Assembly (NCBI GenBank): GCA_903851415.1
Contig: CAINOE010000071.1
Location: forward strand, 1-53,532
Length of the DNA stretch: 53,532 nt
Reading direction: 5' to 3'
Origin: an uncultured Rhodopila sp.
GTDB taxonomy: Bacteria; Pseudomonadota; Alphaproteobacteria; Acetobacterales; Acetobacteraceae
Shown: in pieces, positions 35,181 to 43,083 of the stretch
How positions within the stretch are numbered: position 1 is the first letter of the stretch
How the letters are laid out: the number at the start of each line of letters is the position of its first letter
The notes under the pieces: generated by a model
What the model was told of the DNA's origin: nothing
Seen by the model: only the letters and a program-made list of their open reading frames with translations
The model's database searches: none
Position numbers and translations under genes: made by a program

Positions 35181-36443
35181 CTACCCCAGAACCGGATGCC
35201 GATACTGCGGCAGCCGATCGGCGGTGTTTTCGCCAGCCAGGATGCGGAATGCGTCGTGAAAGGGATTGGTCGCCGCGGAGGCGCGGTAAAGTTTCGCTGT
35301 CGTAAAGCCATGGCGGCGGTAGATCGTCGCCACTTTCAGCGTCAGGTCATAGTGCCACGCGGGCTCCGGGGTGCGGTGGTTTTCCAGCGCCGAACCCGGA
35401 TTGGGGCACCACGCGTTGGCGAGGCAGATCACGCCCTTGGAGGCCAGGTGCTCCACGCCCTCCAGGATCGACTCTTTCGGCTCGATGCCGGCGACGATGT
35501 TCGACCGCACGTTGCCATGCCCGAAGACCTCGCCGGCGGTTTCCAGCGCTTTCACCCAATGCTCCCAGCCGCCGCAGCGCGACTGCTTGCCGGGGCAGAT
35601 CGCTTTGTAGATGTCCTTGTCCCAGATCTCCAGGTTCATCGCGATCGTTTCGTAACCGGCTTCCTTATACCGTTCGATCACTTTCAGATCGAGCGGCGCG
35701 CCGATGACCGCCGTGCCGTGGATGGTTTCGACACCGGCCCGGGCCTTGATTTCATCAGCAACGTCCAGGTAGTAATCGACCTCCCGGCGTTCCGAAATGA
35801 ACCCGCCGGTAAGGTTGATGTGGTTGGCGAGTTTTTCTCTATAAGCGGCGGCGTAGACTTCGCCGACCTGACGGGCGCTTTTGATGAAGATGTTGTCCTG
35901 GCGGTAGGCGTCGGCGGTGGAGTTGATGTTGCAGAACTTGCAGTCCTCACCGGTATTTTTCAGGTCGCATTCGTTACTAAAGCAAACGTTGATGCCGCCC
36001 TCGGGGGTGAACACGGCGATGTGGGAGAAGCTTTCCCCGTCGCTCGTGACCCGGTCGAGCAGGTAGGGCCGCTTGTAGAATTCGATGTCGCCGATGCGGT
36101 TTTTGCCGCGATATAGCACCGGCCGGCCGTCTTCCGCGGCCAGCCTGAACCGCGACTCCGGGTCCCAGCGGAACGGCACGAACAGCCCGTGCGGCAAGTA
36201 ATAACCGAATGGCAGATCGACACCGGCGTGGTGCTGCTTGTTCATGTCGAACAACAGGTGGATCTGTTTGGCGTTCTCGGCCCCGAGCGAAAAATGCTTG
36301 AGGTCGTCCGGATCGATACTGACGCCATCGACCAGCAGCTCGATCTTCAGCCGCAATTCCCGCAGCAACATTTCTCGATCGGCATCAAGCGAGGTCCGGT
36401 GCGAAATGTCCTGTTGCGGCGCAGTATTGAGAACCACGTTCAT
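35181..36443 (-). CDS. Radical SAM protein with atypical cysteine spacing
   Basis: 420 residues. The candidate [4Fe-4S] site is INVCFSNECDLKNTGEDCKF-C: Cys154-x4-Cys159-x8-Cys168-x2-Cys171, rather than the usual CX3CX2C. Elp3 and a few others show that longer loops are tolerated. Downstream are LTGGFISERREVDYYLDVADEI (GGE-like position, about 212), VIGAPLDLKVIERYKEAGYETIAMNLEIWD (barrel strands) and IVAGIEPKESILEGVEHLASKGV, typical of radical SAM TIM barrels. The first 140 residues form an extra domain with FGYYLPHGLFVPFRWDP. Function unknown. It follows the oxygenase/sulfhydrylase relic on the same strand, under a good promoter, with transporters divergent, so a role in organosulfur or amino-acid metabolism is a guess. 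GGAG lies 9 bp before the ATG. Confidence 0.8.
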   Translation of the reverse strand: MNVVLNTAPQQDISHRTSLDADREMLLRELRLKIELLVDGVSIDPDDLKHFSLGAENAKQIHLLFDMNKQHHAGVDLPFGYYLPHGLFVPFRWDPESRFRLAAEDGRPVLYRGKNRIGDIEFYKRPYLLDRVTSDGESFSHIAVFTPEGGINVCFSNECDLKNTGEDCKFCNINSTADAYRQDNIFIKSARQVGEVYAAAYREKLANHINLTGGFISERREVDYYLDVADEIKARAGVETIHGTAVIGAPLDLKVIERYKEAGYETIAMNLEIWDKDIYKAICPGKQSRCGGWEHWVKALETAGEVFGHGNVRSNIVAGIEPKESILEGVEHLASKGVICLANAWCPNPGSALENHRTPEPAWHYDLTLKVATIYRRHGFTTAKLYRASAATNPFHDAFRILAGENTADRLPQYRHPVLG

Positions 36444-36537
36444 GGTGACAGTCTCCGTGATTGGCTTGTATGCCGATCGGCTTTAGAAACGACGCTGCGG
36501 CGGTGCTCCACCGGGGTCATCCGTTTCGGTATGGTTG

Positions 36538-36966
36538 TCAATCCGCCGCCAGCGCCGCGGGCGCGCCCTCGCCGGCCGCATCCAGCGCCTGCCTGAGGTC
36601 GCGCAGCAGGTCGTCCGGATGCTCGATGCCGACGGACAGCCGCACATAGCCAGGAGTCACGCCGGTCGCGGCCTGGTCTTCCACGCTGAGCTGCGAGTGC
36701 GTCGTCGTCGCGCTGGCGGCCCGGTTGTGGGCGCGGAAATGCGGCGAGTGCACCATCTCGACCGCCAGCTCGTCCGCCTCCGGCAGGGCGAAGAACCGGT
36801 GCGCCAGCGCGGCGACCCGGTCCGCCTTCGCCTGTTCGATGCCGTGCCCGATCAGGTGGAAGAACCCGGCCTCGCGCGCGGCGGCGCACAGGTCTGCAAG
36901 GAACGCGGCCCGCTCAGCGGGGCCCGCGCCGAACCGGCTGAGATCGAGGACGGGAAGCCGGCTCAT
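36538..36966 (-). pseudogene. Fusion scar: start of an isopenicillin-N-synthase-like oxygenase joined to the end of an O-acetylhomoserine sulfhydrylase
   Basis: 142 codons, open. Residues 1-82 are the N-terminal domain of the isopenicillin N synthase/DIOX_N family: [43 protein letters not shown]. From about residue 85 the sequence changes to the C-terminus of MetY/cystathionine gamma-synthase-like PLP enzymes: [42 protein letters not shown]. Neither the HxD/H iron ligands nor the PLP lysine are present, so neither activity can exist. An in-frame deletion between two same-strand genes is the simplest origin, with the junction near 36711-36726. Promoter and AAGGAG site are intact, so it may still be expressed and lead into the radical SAM gene. 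Confidence 0.82.
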
Positions 36967-37005
36967 TCCACGCGTGCTCCTTGTAGAAACTGTCTATCTC
37001 GCCTG

Positions 37006-37034
37006 ATTTAATGTGTGTCCATGAAACTTGTCAA
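37006..37034 (-). promoter_or_regulatory. Sigma-70 promoter for the fusion gene and radical SAM gene
   Basis: On the minus strand TTGACA (37029-37034) is separated by 17 bp from TTAAAT (37006-37011); the predicted start lies about 35 bp before the ATG, with AAGGAG about 10 bp before it. A perfect -35 box and optimum spacing are rare in this GC-rich window. Confidence 0.6.
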
Positions 37035-37120
37035 CGCGATACGTTCACCCGGGCTGCCACTTCACAGGATCATCAGCTTAGTACATCTTACGCCGTAGCG
37101 TTTATTGGATCAAACCACGT

Positions 37121-38842
37121 ATGGCAATCGGTGAACTGACCGCATCGGACGTGCCGGACCGGACTGCCGAACCGGCCGGGGACTATGCCGGCTATAGGGT
37201 TGTCCCGGCCCGCTACCCGTGGCGGGTGGTGGGCACCGTTCTCGCCGCCCTGATCATCGGGCTGTCGCTGCGGTCGATCTTCACCAACCCCCGCTGGGGC
37301 TGGCCGGTGTTCCGCGAGTGGTTCTTCGCCGAACCCGTGCTGGCGGGGCTGGGCCGGACGCTGGAACTGACCGCCATCGGCGCGGTTTGCGGGTTTGCCC
37401 TCGGCGGCGTGCTGGCGCTGGCGCGGCTGTCGAAGTCACCGCTGCTGTCGGGCCTGGCCTGGGCCTATATCTGGCTGCTGCGCTCGATCCCGCTGATCGT
37501 CTTGCTGCTGCTGCTCTACAATCTCGGCTACCTGTACGAAACGGTCACGCTGGGTATTCCGTTCACCGATATCGTCTTCGCCCGGTACCCCACGACCTTC
37601 ATCCTCAGCCAGTTCACCGCCGCGGTGCTCGGCCTCAGCCTGAATCAGGCGGCGTTCGCCGCCGAGATCATCCGCGGCGGCATCCTGTCGGTCGATCCCG
37701 GCCAATTGGAGGCCGCGGCGGCGCTCGGCCTGCCGCGGCGGCGGCAGATCTTCCGCATCGTCCTGCCGCAGGCGATGCGATCGATCCTGCCCGCCGGATT
37801 CAATGAAATCATCGGCCTCGCCAAGGCCACCTCGATGGTCTACGTCCTGGCGCTGCCGGAATTGTTCTACACCGTCCAGGTCATTTACCGGCGCAACCTG
37901 GAAGTCATTCCGCTGCTGACGGTCGCGACGGTCTGGTACTTGATCATCCTGACCGTCCTGTCGGTCATCCAGTTCCGCATCGAGCGGCATTTCTCCAAAG
38001 GCGCGCTGCGCAACACCCCGGCGGCGGTGCACGCCGCCGCACCGCTGCGTCCGCACGGCATCGCGCCGCTCGGCAGCGGCCAGGCCGGATCGGTTGGAAT
38101 CCACGGCGTGTCGAAAAGCTACGGCGCGCACCGCGTGCTGAACACTATCAACCTGACCGTGCCGGCCGGCAGCGTCACCGTTATCCTCGGCCCGTCCGGT
38201 TCCGGCAAATCGACCCTGTTGCGATCGATCAACCACCTGGAGAAGGTCGATCGCGGCTTCATAACCATCGACCACGACATGATTGGCTATCGCCGCAAGG
38301 GCACGACGCTTTACGAACTGAAGGAAAAAGACATCCTGAAGCACCGCACCGAAGTCGGAATGGTGTTCCAGACCTTCAATCTGTTCCCGCATCTGACCGT
38401 CCTGGACAACATCGCCGAGGCGCCGGTTTCGGTCCGCGGCCTGACCCGCCCGCAGGCCGCGGAACTGGCGCAGGATCTTCTGGCGCGCGTCGGCCTAAGC
38501 GAAAAAGCCGGCGCCTATCCCCGCCAGCTCTCCGGCGGCCAGCAGCAGCGCGTCGCCATCGCCCGTGCCCTGGCGCTGCGGCCGAAAGTCCTGCTGTTCG
38601 ATGAGCCGACGTCCGCGCTCGATCCCGAACTGGTGGGCGAAGTGCTCGATGTCATCAAGGAGCTTGCCCGTTCCGGCACCACCATGATCATCGTCACGCA
38701 TGAAATCGGGTTCGCCCGCGAAGTCGCCGACACGGTGGTTTTCATGGATGCCGGCGAGATCCTCGAAACCGGCCCGCCCGGGGTCATCTTCAACGAAGCT
38801 ACGCACCCCAGGACCAGGGACTTTCTGGCCAAGGTGCTCTGA
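37121..38842 (+). CDS. Fused amino-acid ABC transporter permease/ATP-binding protein
   Basis: 573 residues. Residues 75-290 form a HisM/GlnP-type permease with the EAA loop [20 protein letters not shown] (196-215). A linker of about 30 residues follows, then an ATPase domain from 325: Walker [10 protein letters not shown] (357-365), Q-loop [13 protein letters not shown], signature LSGGQQQR, Walker [13 protein letters not shown] and switch His in IVTHEIGFA. Fusions of this order are known in polar amino acid importers such as cystine/cysteine-type systems. Two permease-ATPase chains can make a complete importer. The binding protein gene follows 11 bp downstream. Divergent from the oxygenase/radical SAM operon. 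Confidence 0.94.
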   Translation: MAIGELTASDVPDRTAEPAGDYAGYRVVPARYPWRVVGTVLAALIIGLSLRSIFTNPRWGWPVFREWFFAEPVLAGLGRTLELTAIGAVCGFALGGVLALARLSKSPLLSGLAWAYIWLLRSIPLIVLLLLLYNLGYLYETVTLGIPFTDIVFARYPTTFILSQFTAAVLGLSLNQAAFAAEIIRGGILSVDPGQLEAAAALGLPRRRQIFRIVLPQAMRSILPAGFNEIIGLAKATSMVYVLALPELFYTVQVIYRRNLEVIPLLTVATVWYLIILTVLSVIQFRIERHFSKGALRNTPAAVHAAAPLRPHGIAPLGSGQAGSVGIHGVSKSYGAHRVLNTINLTVPAGSVTVILGPSGSGKSTLLRSINHLEKVDRGFITIDHDMIGYRRKGTTLYELKEKDILKHRTEVGMVFQTFNLFPHLTVLDNIAEAPVSVRGLTRPQAAELAQDLLARVGLSEKAGAYPRQLSGGQQQRVAIARALALRPKVLLFDEPTSALDPELVGEVLDVIKELARSGTTMIIVTHEIGFAREVADTVVFMDAGEILETGPPGVIFNEATHPRTRDFLAKVL

Positions 38843-38853
38843 AGGAGTTTTCC

Positions 38854-39771
38854 ATGCATCTGACACGACGCTCGGCCTTCACCGGCCTCGCCCTGTTCGC
38901 GACCATGCCGGCCCGCGCCGCCTTCGACCTCGGCCCCGAGCAGCCCGGGCGGCTGCACACCGTCCGGAACGATGCCGCCATCGCGCTGATCCCGAAGGAT
39001 TTCCCGTTCGTCACGCCCGGATCGTTGACGGTGGGCATCCATCCCAACAACCCGCCGATAAGCACTTACGCAACGGACGCCCGGACCATCGTCGGATTCG
39101 ATCCGGACCTGATCACCCTGCTCGCCGAAAGCCTCGGCCTGAAGCCGGACCTGGTTGCCGTCGCCTGGGCCGACTGGCCGCTCGGGCTGGTTTCGAAGAA
39201 ATTCGACGCGGTGATCTCCAACGTCACCGTCACCGAGCAGCGCAAGGAGAAATTCGACTTCTCCACCTATCGGAAAGACGAAATCGGCTGGTACGTCCCC
39301 ATCAACAGCCCGATCACGGCGATCAGGGAACCGAAGGACGCGGCCGGATTGCGGGTGATCACCGACTCCGGAACGAACCAGGAGAAGATCGTGCTGGAAT
39401 GGAACCGGCTGAATGTCGCGGCCGGATTGAAGCCGATGGAAATCCAGTATTACGATGACGACGCGGCAACGACTCTCACCCTGGTGTCCGGCCGCGCCGA
39501 CGCGATCCTCAGCGTCAACGCCAGCCGCGCCTACAAGGCCGCGGTGGACGGCAAGACGCGACTCGTTGGCACGATCAGCGGCGGCTGGCCGCGCACGGCC
39601 GAGATCGCGGTGACCACCCGCAAGGACAGCGGGCTCGCCGATGCCCTGACCGCGGCGGTCAATGGGCTGATCGCCAACGGCACATACGCGAAACTGCTGG
39701 ACCGCTGGAGCCTCGGTTCGGAGGCGATCGATAAGTCGCAGACCAACCCGCCCGGTCTGCCGAAAACCTGA
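38854..39771 (+). CDS. Amino-acid ABC transporter substrate-binding protein (family 3)
   Basis: 305 residues. N-terminus [21 protein letters not shown] is an export signal with a Tat-like RR. Family 3 features: [68 protein letters not shown] (split) and the lobe-2 [11 protein letters not shown]. It is the partner of the fused permease-ATPase, 11 bp upstream, with GAAGGAG directly before the start. The stop codon abuts the stop of the convergent SsuA-like gene. Ligand likely a polar amino acid or thio-compound; not determinable. Confidence 0.93.
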   Translation: MHLTRRSAFTGLALFATMPARAAFDLGPEQPGRLHTVRNDAAIALIPKDFPFVTPGSLTVGIHPNNPPISTYATDARTIVGFDPDLITLLAESLGLKPDLVAVAWADWPLGLVSKKFDAVISNVTVTEQRKEKFDFSTYRKDEIGWYVPINSPITAIREPKDAAGLRVITDSGTNQEKIVLEWNRLNVAAGLKPMEIQYYDDDAATTLTLVSGRADAILSVNASRAYKAAVDGKTRLVGTISGGWPRTAEIAVTTRKDSGLADALTAAVNGLIANGTYAKLLDRWSLGSEAIDKSQTNPPGLPKT

Positions 39772-40713
39772 TCACCGGGAGATATCCGTCACGAACGAGG
39801 CGATGTCCGGCCGCGCCGGAATGATCCGGTTGTCCACATACCAGTCGGCGATATGCTCGATATGGGCGGTCTCCGCGGGCCCGACAGGGCCGAGCGGGTC
39901 GGTGTTGTACTCGCCCAGCCGCGCCGCCACCCCGGCGGGAAGGCCGAGTTCGCGCACCCAGATTTCCCCCGCCTCCTGCGTGTGCGCCCGCGCCCGGGCA
40001 TTTTCCGACCGCAGCACCTCGAACACCGCCGCCACCACCGGCCGGTGGGAGGCAAGAAACGACTGGCTGACGAAATACGCGATGGCGTTTTCGGAGCCGA
40101 TCTGAGCGCCATCCGCGAGCAGGCGGGCGCTGCCGTTCTCCAGCACCACCGACAGGAATGGATCCCATGTCGCCCAGGCATCGACATGGCCGCCGCTCAA
40201 GGCACTGGATGAATCCGGCGGCGCCAGATAGGCGCGGGTCACCCGGTCCGCCGGAACGTTCGCCTTGTTCAACGCCCGCACCAGCAAATATTCCCCCGTC
40301 CCGCCGCGATTCACCGCCACCGTCCGCCCCGCCAGTTCGGCTACGCTGTGCAGCGGCGAATCGGCGCGCACCACGATGCCCTCGTCGCCGGCCGATTGCG
40401 GCTGGTAGGCGAACATCACCAGCTTCACCCCACCGGCCCGCGACGTAATGAACGAGGTCGAACTGCCGACGGTCAGGTCGATCGCGCCGCCGTTCATCGC
40501 CTCCACCGCGGGGGCGGAGGCGGCGAACGGACCCGCCCAGGAGACCTTGACCCCGCGCGGCTCCAGCGCTCTTTCCAGCGACCCGTGCGCCTTCGCCAGG
40601 GTCAGGTCGTTGGTTCCCTTCAGGTAGCCGATGCGCAGGGCAACCGCCGGCTCCTCCGCCCGCGCAGTACCGGCAAACAAGACAAGGACCGCGAAACAAA
40701 CAACACGCAACAT
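39772..40713 (-). CDS. ssuA: SsuA-like aliphatic sulfonate/nitrate-type binding protein
   Basis: 313 residues from the ATG with GAGGA 8 bp upstream (the longer frame to 41445 is a shadow of the monooxygenase gene). Signal peptide LRVVCFAVLVLFAGTARAEE. Fold markers: ALRIGYLKGTNDLTLAKAHGSLE, AVEAMNGGAIDLTVGSSTSF, VAELAGRTVAVNRGGTGEYLLVRAL, DAWATWDPFLSVV and RPVVAAVFEVL, all as in SsuA/TauA. SsuB and SsuC homologues are missing here, so it must use a membrane unit encoded elsewhere. It follows the flavin monooxygenase gene by 11 bp; symbol tentative. Confidence 0.88.
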   Translation of the reverse strand: MLRVVCFAVLVLFAGTARAEEPAVALRIGYLKGTNDLTLAKAHGSLERALEPRGVKVSWAGPFAASAPAVEAMNGGAIDLTVGSSTSFITSRAGGVKLVMFAYQPQSAGDEGIVVRADSPLHSVAELAGRTVAVNRGGTGEYLLVRALNKANVPADRVTRAYLAPPDSSSALSGGHVDAWATWDPFLSVVLENGSARLLADGAQIGSENAIAYFVSQSFLASHRPVVAAVFEVLRSENARARAHTQEAGEIWVRELGLPAGVAARLGEYNTDPLGPVGPAETAHIEHIADWYVDNRIIPARPDIASFVTDISR

Positions 40714-40724
40714 GCGGCAATTCC

Positions 40725-42059
40725 TCAAGCCGAAGGGCGAACAAGCCCGAGATGGTCCCGCAACGTTGTCCCGGCGTACTCGGTGCGGAACAGCCCCCGC
40801 CGCTGCAGCTCCGGCACCAGCAGCCGCACGACGCTTTCCAGCCCGCCGGGGAAAAACGGAATCTGCAACATGAAGCCGTCGCAGGCCCCGGTCTCCTGCC
40901 ATTCCTGCATCCGGTCCGCCACCGCAACCGGTGTGCCGGTGAAGCCGAACGTGGTGCGCCCGGCGCCGTATCTCTGGCCAAGCTGCGCGACCGTCAGGCC
41001 GGTGCGGCGGGTCAGCTCCACGACCTCCCGGAAATGGCCCTCCACGCCGGGCGCTTCCAGGTCCTCCGGCAGCACCTCGTTCTGCGGCAGCAGCGACAAA
41101 TCGATCCCGAGGTGATATGACAGCGTCGAAAGCCCGGCCTCCGGCAGGCTCAGCGAGGACAGCAGCTCCTGCTGCGCCTCCGCCGCCTCGGCGGTTTCCG
41201 CGATCACCGGGGCGATGCCCGGCAGCACCTTGATACCATCGGGATCGCGGCCGAACCGTTCCGCCCGCGCCCGCAGATCCGTCCGGAACTCCCGCGCCAG
41301 CAACGGATCGCCGGGCGTGACGAAAATCACCTCCGCCCAGCGCGCGGCGAAATCGCGGCCGCGATTGGATGCCCCCGCCTGCACGAACACCGGCCGCCCC
41401 TGCGGCGAACGGCTGACATTCAGCGGCCCCTGCACGTTGAACCATTTACCCGCATGATCCACCCGGTGCACCTTCGCCGGGTCCGCGAACAGCGGCGCAT
41501 CGCGGTCGCGCACCAGCGCCCCGTCCTCCCACGAATCCCACAGCGCGCAGGCGACCTGCATGAATTCATCGGCGCGGTCGTAGCGCTGCTCGCGGGAAAG
41601 CTGCTCGGTCCGCCCGAAATTGCGCGCCTCGGCATCCTGAAACGAGGTGACGATATTCCAGGCGGCACGGCCGTTGCTGATGTGATCCAGCGTCGCCATC
41701 GCGCGGGCCAGGATATACGGCTCGAAATACGTCGCCGACAGGGTGCAGGCGAGGCCGATATGCTTCGTGGCACCGGCGATCAGCGACAGCACCACCAGCG
41801 GGTCCAGCCGCAGCGCCCCCAGCGCCCCGTAGCGCAACTGGCTGTCCAGGCTGTTGCCCAGGCGGTCGGGCACGGCAAGGATATCCGGCAGGAAGACCAT
41901 GTCGAACCGGCCTTCCTCCAGCAGCCGCCCGAGGTTCCGGTAATACCCGGCGGACAGCAGGTCGCCGCCGGCCTGAGGATGCCGCCAGCCGCCATGGCTG
42001 CCGGAGACCGGTCCGGCCGAGGCAAAAACGGCAAGGTGCATGGGCATGCGACTTGTCAT
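40725..42059 (-). CDS. LLM-class flavin-dependent monooxygenase (NtaA/SnaA/DszA family)
   Basis: 444 residues from the first ATG; a TTG two codons earlier and an ATG four codons later are alternatives. Bacterial-luciferase-like barrel: SGSHGGWRHPQA, DMVFLPDILAVPD, LATTYFEPY-like LSATYFEPYILARAMATLDHIS, GRAAWNIVTSFQDAEARNFG (conserved), and GRPVFVQAGASNRGRDFAAR. FMNH2-dependent members cleave C-S or C-N bonds (nitrilotriacetate, dibenzothiophene sulfone, dimethyl sulfide). With the adjoining SsuA-like binding protein a role in organosulfur use is likely. No flavin reductase lies next to it, so FMNH2 must come from elsewhere. Confidence 0.93.
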   Translation of the reverse strand: MTSRMPMHLAVFASAGPVSGSHGGWRHPQAGGDLLSAGYYRNLGRLLEEGRFDMVFLPDILAVPDRLGNSLDSQLRYGALGALRLDPLVVLSLIAGATKHIGLACTLSATYFEPYILARAMATLDHISNGRAAWNIVTSFQDAEARNFGRTEQLSREQRYDRADEFMQVACALWDSWEDGALVRDRDAPLFADPAKVHRVDHAGKWFNVQGPLNVSRSPQGRPVFVQAGASNRGRDFAARWAEVIFVTPGDPLLAREFRTDLRARAERFGRDPDGIKVLPGIAPVIAETAEAAEAQQELLSSLSLPEAGLSTLSYHLGIDLSLLPQNEVLPEDLEAPGVEGHFREVVELTRRTGLTVAQLGQRYGAGRTTFGFTGTPVAVADRMQEWQETGACDGFMLQIPFFPGGLESVVRLLVPELQRRGLFRTEYAGTTLRDHLGLVRPSA

Positions 42060-42185
42060 GGACAAAAACCCAAAGTGTTGAAACCGTATTCACGCCACCC
42101 CGCGCGCCGCGGTCAAGCAAACCTGCGCCGGCGAGGTTGTAGACGGCGGCGCCGTCGAGGGTTGCGGCATCTTGAGCCCGGATCT

Positions 42186-42525
42186 CTATTCCTTCCGGAA
42201 GGCGTGGATGACCCAAACGCCGTTGCCCATCTTCAGGGCATGGACCACCCGAAACGCATCCCGGCGGTGCCGCAGCGCCAACTTTTCGCGCGCGATGCGG
42301 GACTGTCCCGGTTCCGTCTCGACGACCGAAACCTCATCAGGGTGCCCGGCAATCCAGGCGCCGATCGCCTCCGCCGTTTCGCTGCCGCTGCGCGTGGCTT
42401 CCCACGCGATGTAGTCGGTCAGAACGACAGGCAGACCGGCAGCCGGCAGCAGATCCAGGCCCCCCGGGCACCGCAACGAACGAAAACAGGGGACTTGCAT
42501 CCGGAGGCAGAACTTTAGTCCGCAT
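42186..42525 (-). pseudogene. Decayed PIN-domain toxin, frameshifted and fused to a HigB/Gp49-like tail
   Basis: Starting at the ATG at 42525, which overlaps the antitoxin stop by 11 bp, the frame reads MRTKVLPPDASPLFSFVAVP with the PIN Asp, then leaves frame at a run of six G (C6 at 42460-42465). With five G the frame would continue GGLDLLPAAGLPVVLTDYIA and WEATRSGSETAEAIGAWIAG, the PIN body. After about residue SRIAREKLAL the sequence is no longer PIN-like but ends RRDAFRVVHALKMGNGVWVIHAFRKE (split), which is the C-terminus of phage-derived Gp49/HigB-like RelE-fold toxins. So there are two lesions: a one-base indel and a deletion fusion. The product should be inactive unless the indel is a sequencing error. 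Confidence 0.7.
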
Positions 42526-42889
42526 CGCCGGCGGACTCCCGGATGGCCCGAACCACAATATCCGCTTCCCGCTCGATCTGCCCGGGATCGGCTTTCGGCC
42601 ATGGAATGGACAGTGTGTTCATCGCATCGACGAATTCGCCATGACGTTCGGGTGCGAGATCGAGCGTCTGCATCGCCTGCCGGCGCGAAATCCTCCCTTC
42701 GGAGTAGGCCAGGAGCGTCGGGCGCGCCCTGGCGTCATCGAGCCGTGCGGGAGCCTTGTCCGCGGACCAGCCGACCTCCCGGGCCAACAGGTCGCGGACG
42801 ATATCGCTGACGTTCCGGCCGCTGCTCAGCGCATGCGCCTTGGCCGCCTGGAGCAGCCCGTCGTCGATGTTCATGGTGAACTGTCGCAC
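42515..42889 (-). CDS. VapB-like antitoxin, intact, paired with a broken toxin
   Basis: 124 residues using the GTG at 42889, which has GAGG at good distance; an ATG follows five codons later. The N-terminus RQFTMNIDDGLLQAAKAHALSSGRNVSDIVRDLLAREVGW is a ribbon-helix-helix or similar DNA-binding arm (split for length). The second half RPTLLAYSEGRISRRQAMQTL, then FVDAMNTLSIPWPKADPGQIEREADIVVRAIRE, resembles antitoxins of PIN toxins in which a helix blocks the active site. Its last codons overlap the toxin start, as in vapBC operons. Confidence 0.7.
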   Translation of the reverse strand: MRQFTMNIDDGLLQAAKAHALSSGRNVSDIVRDLLAREVGWSADKAPARLDDARARPTLLAYSEGRISRRQAMQTLDLAPERHGEFVDAMNTLSIPWPKADPGQIEREADIVVRAIRESAGDAD

Positions 42890-43083
42890 GATACCTCACC
42901 CACCCCTGATACAGCCATGGGCACGTATGGCCCCGGCCCGGCGCAAGATGGATTTCCGGTCGGGCGCGATTGGGCAGGGCGAGGCTGCGGTTACCGCGAA
43001 TGATCTGTGCCGCGCCCCGCGCCATTTCGCAAATTCCACGCCCCGGCACTGGACAAACGCCCCATCCCCGGCTCAATCACCCG

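Noticed and set aside
36440..36889. 149-codon minus-strand frame overlapping the fusion relic
   Set aside because: Out-of-frame shadow of the oxygenase/sulfhydrylase fusion; Arg/Gly-rich with no family.
36967..37120. Possible SAM-II or other riboswitch upstream of the relic with MetY sequence
   Set aside because: Inspected by eye on the minus strand; no SAM-II-like conserved blocks were seen, only a sigma-70 promoter. A covariance-model search would be decisive.
40714..41445. Upstream extension of the SsuA-like protein
   Set aside because: It overlaps the flavin monooxygenase gene, lacks a signal peptide at its own start, and the ATG at 40713 has a ribosome site and signal peptide.
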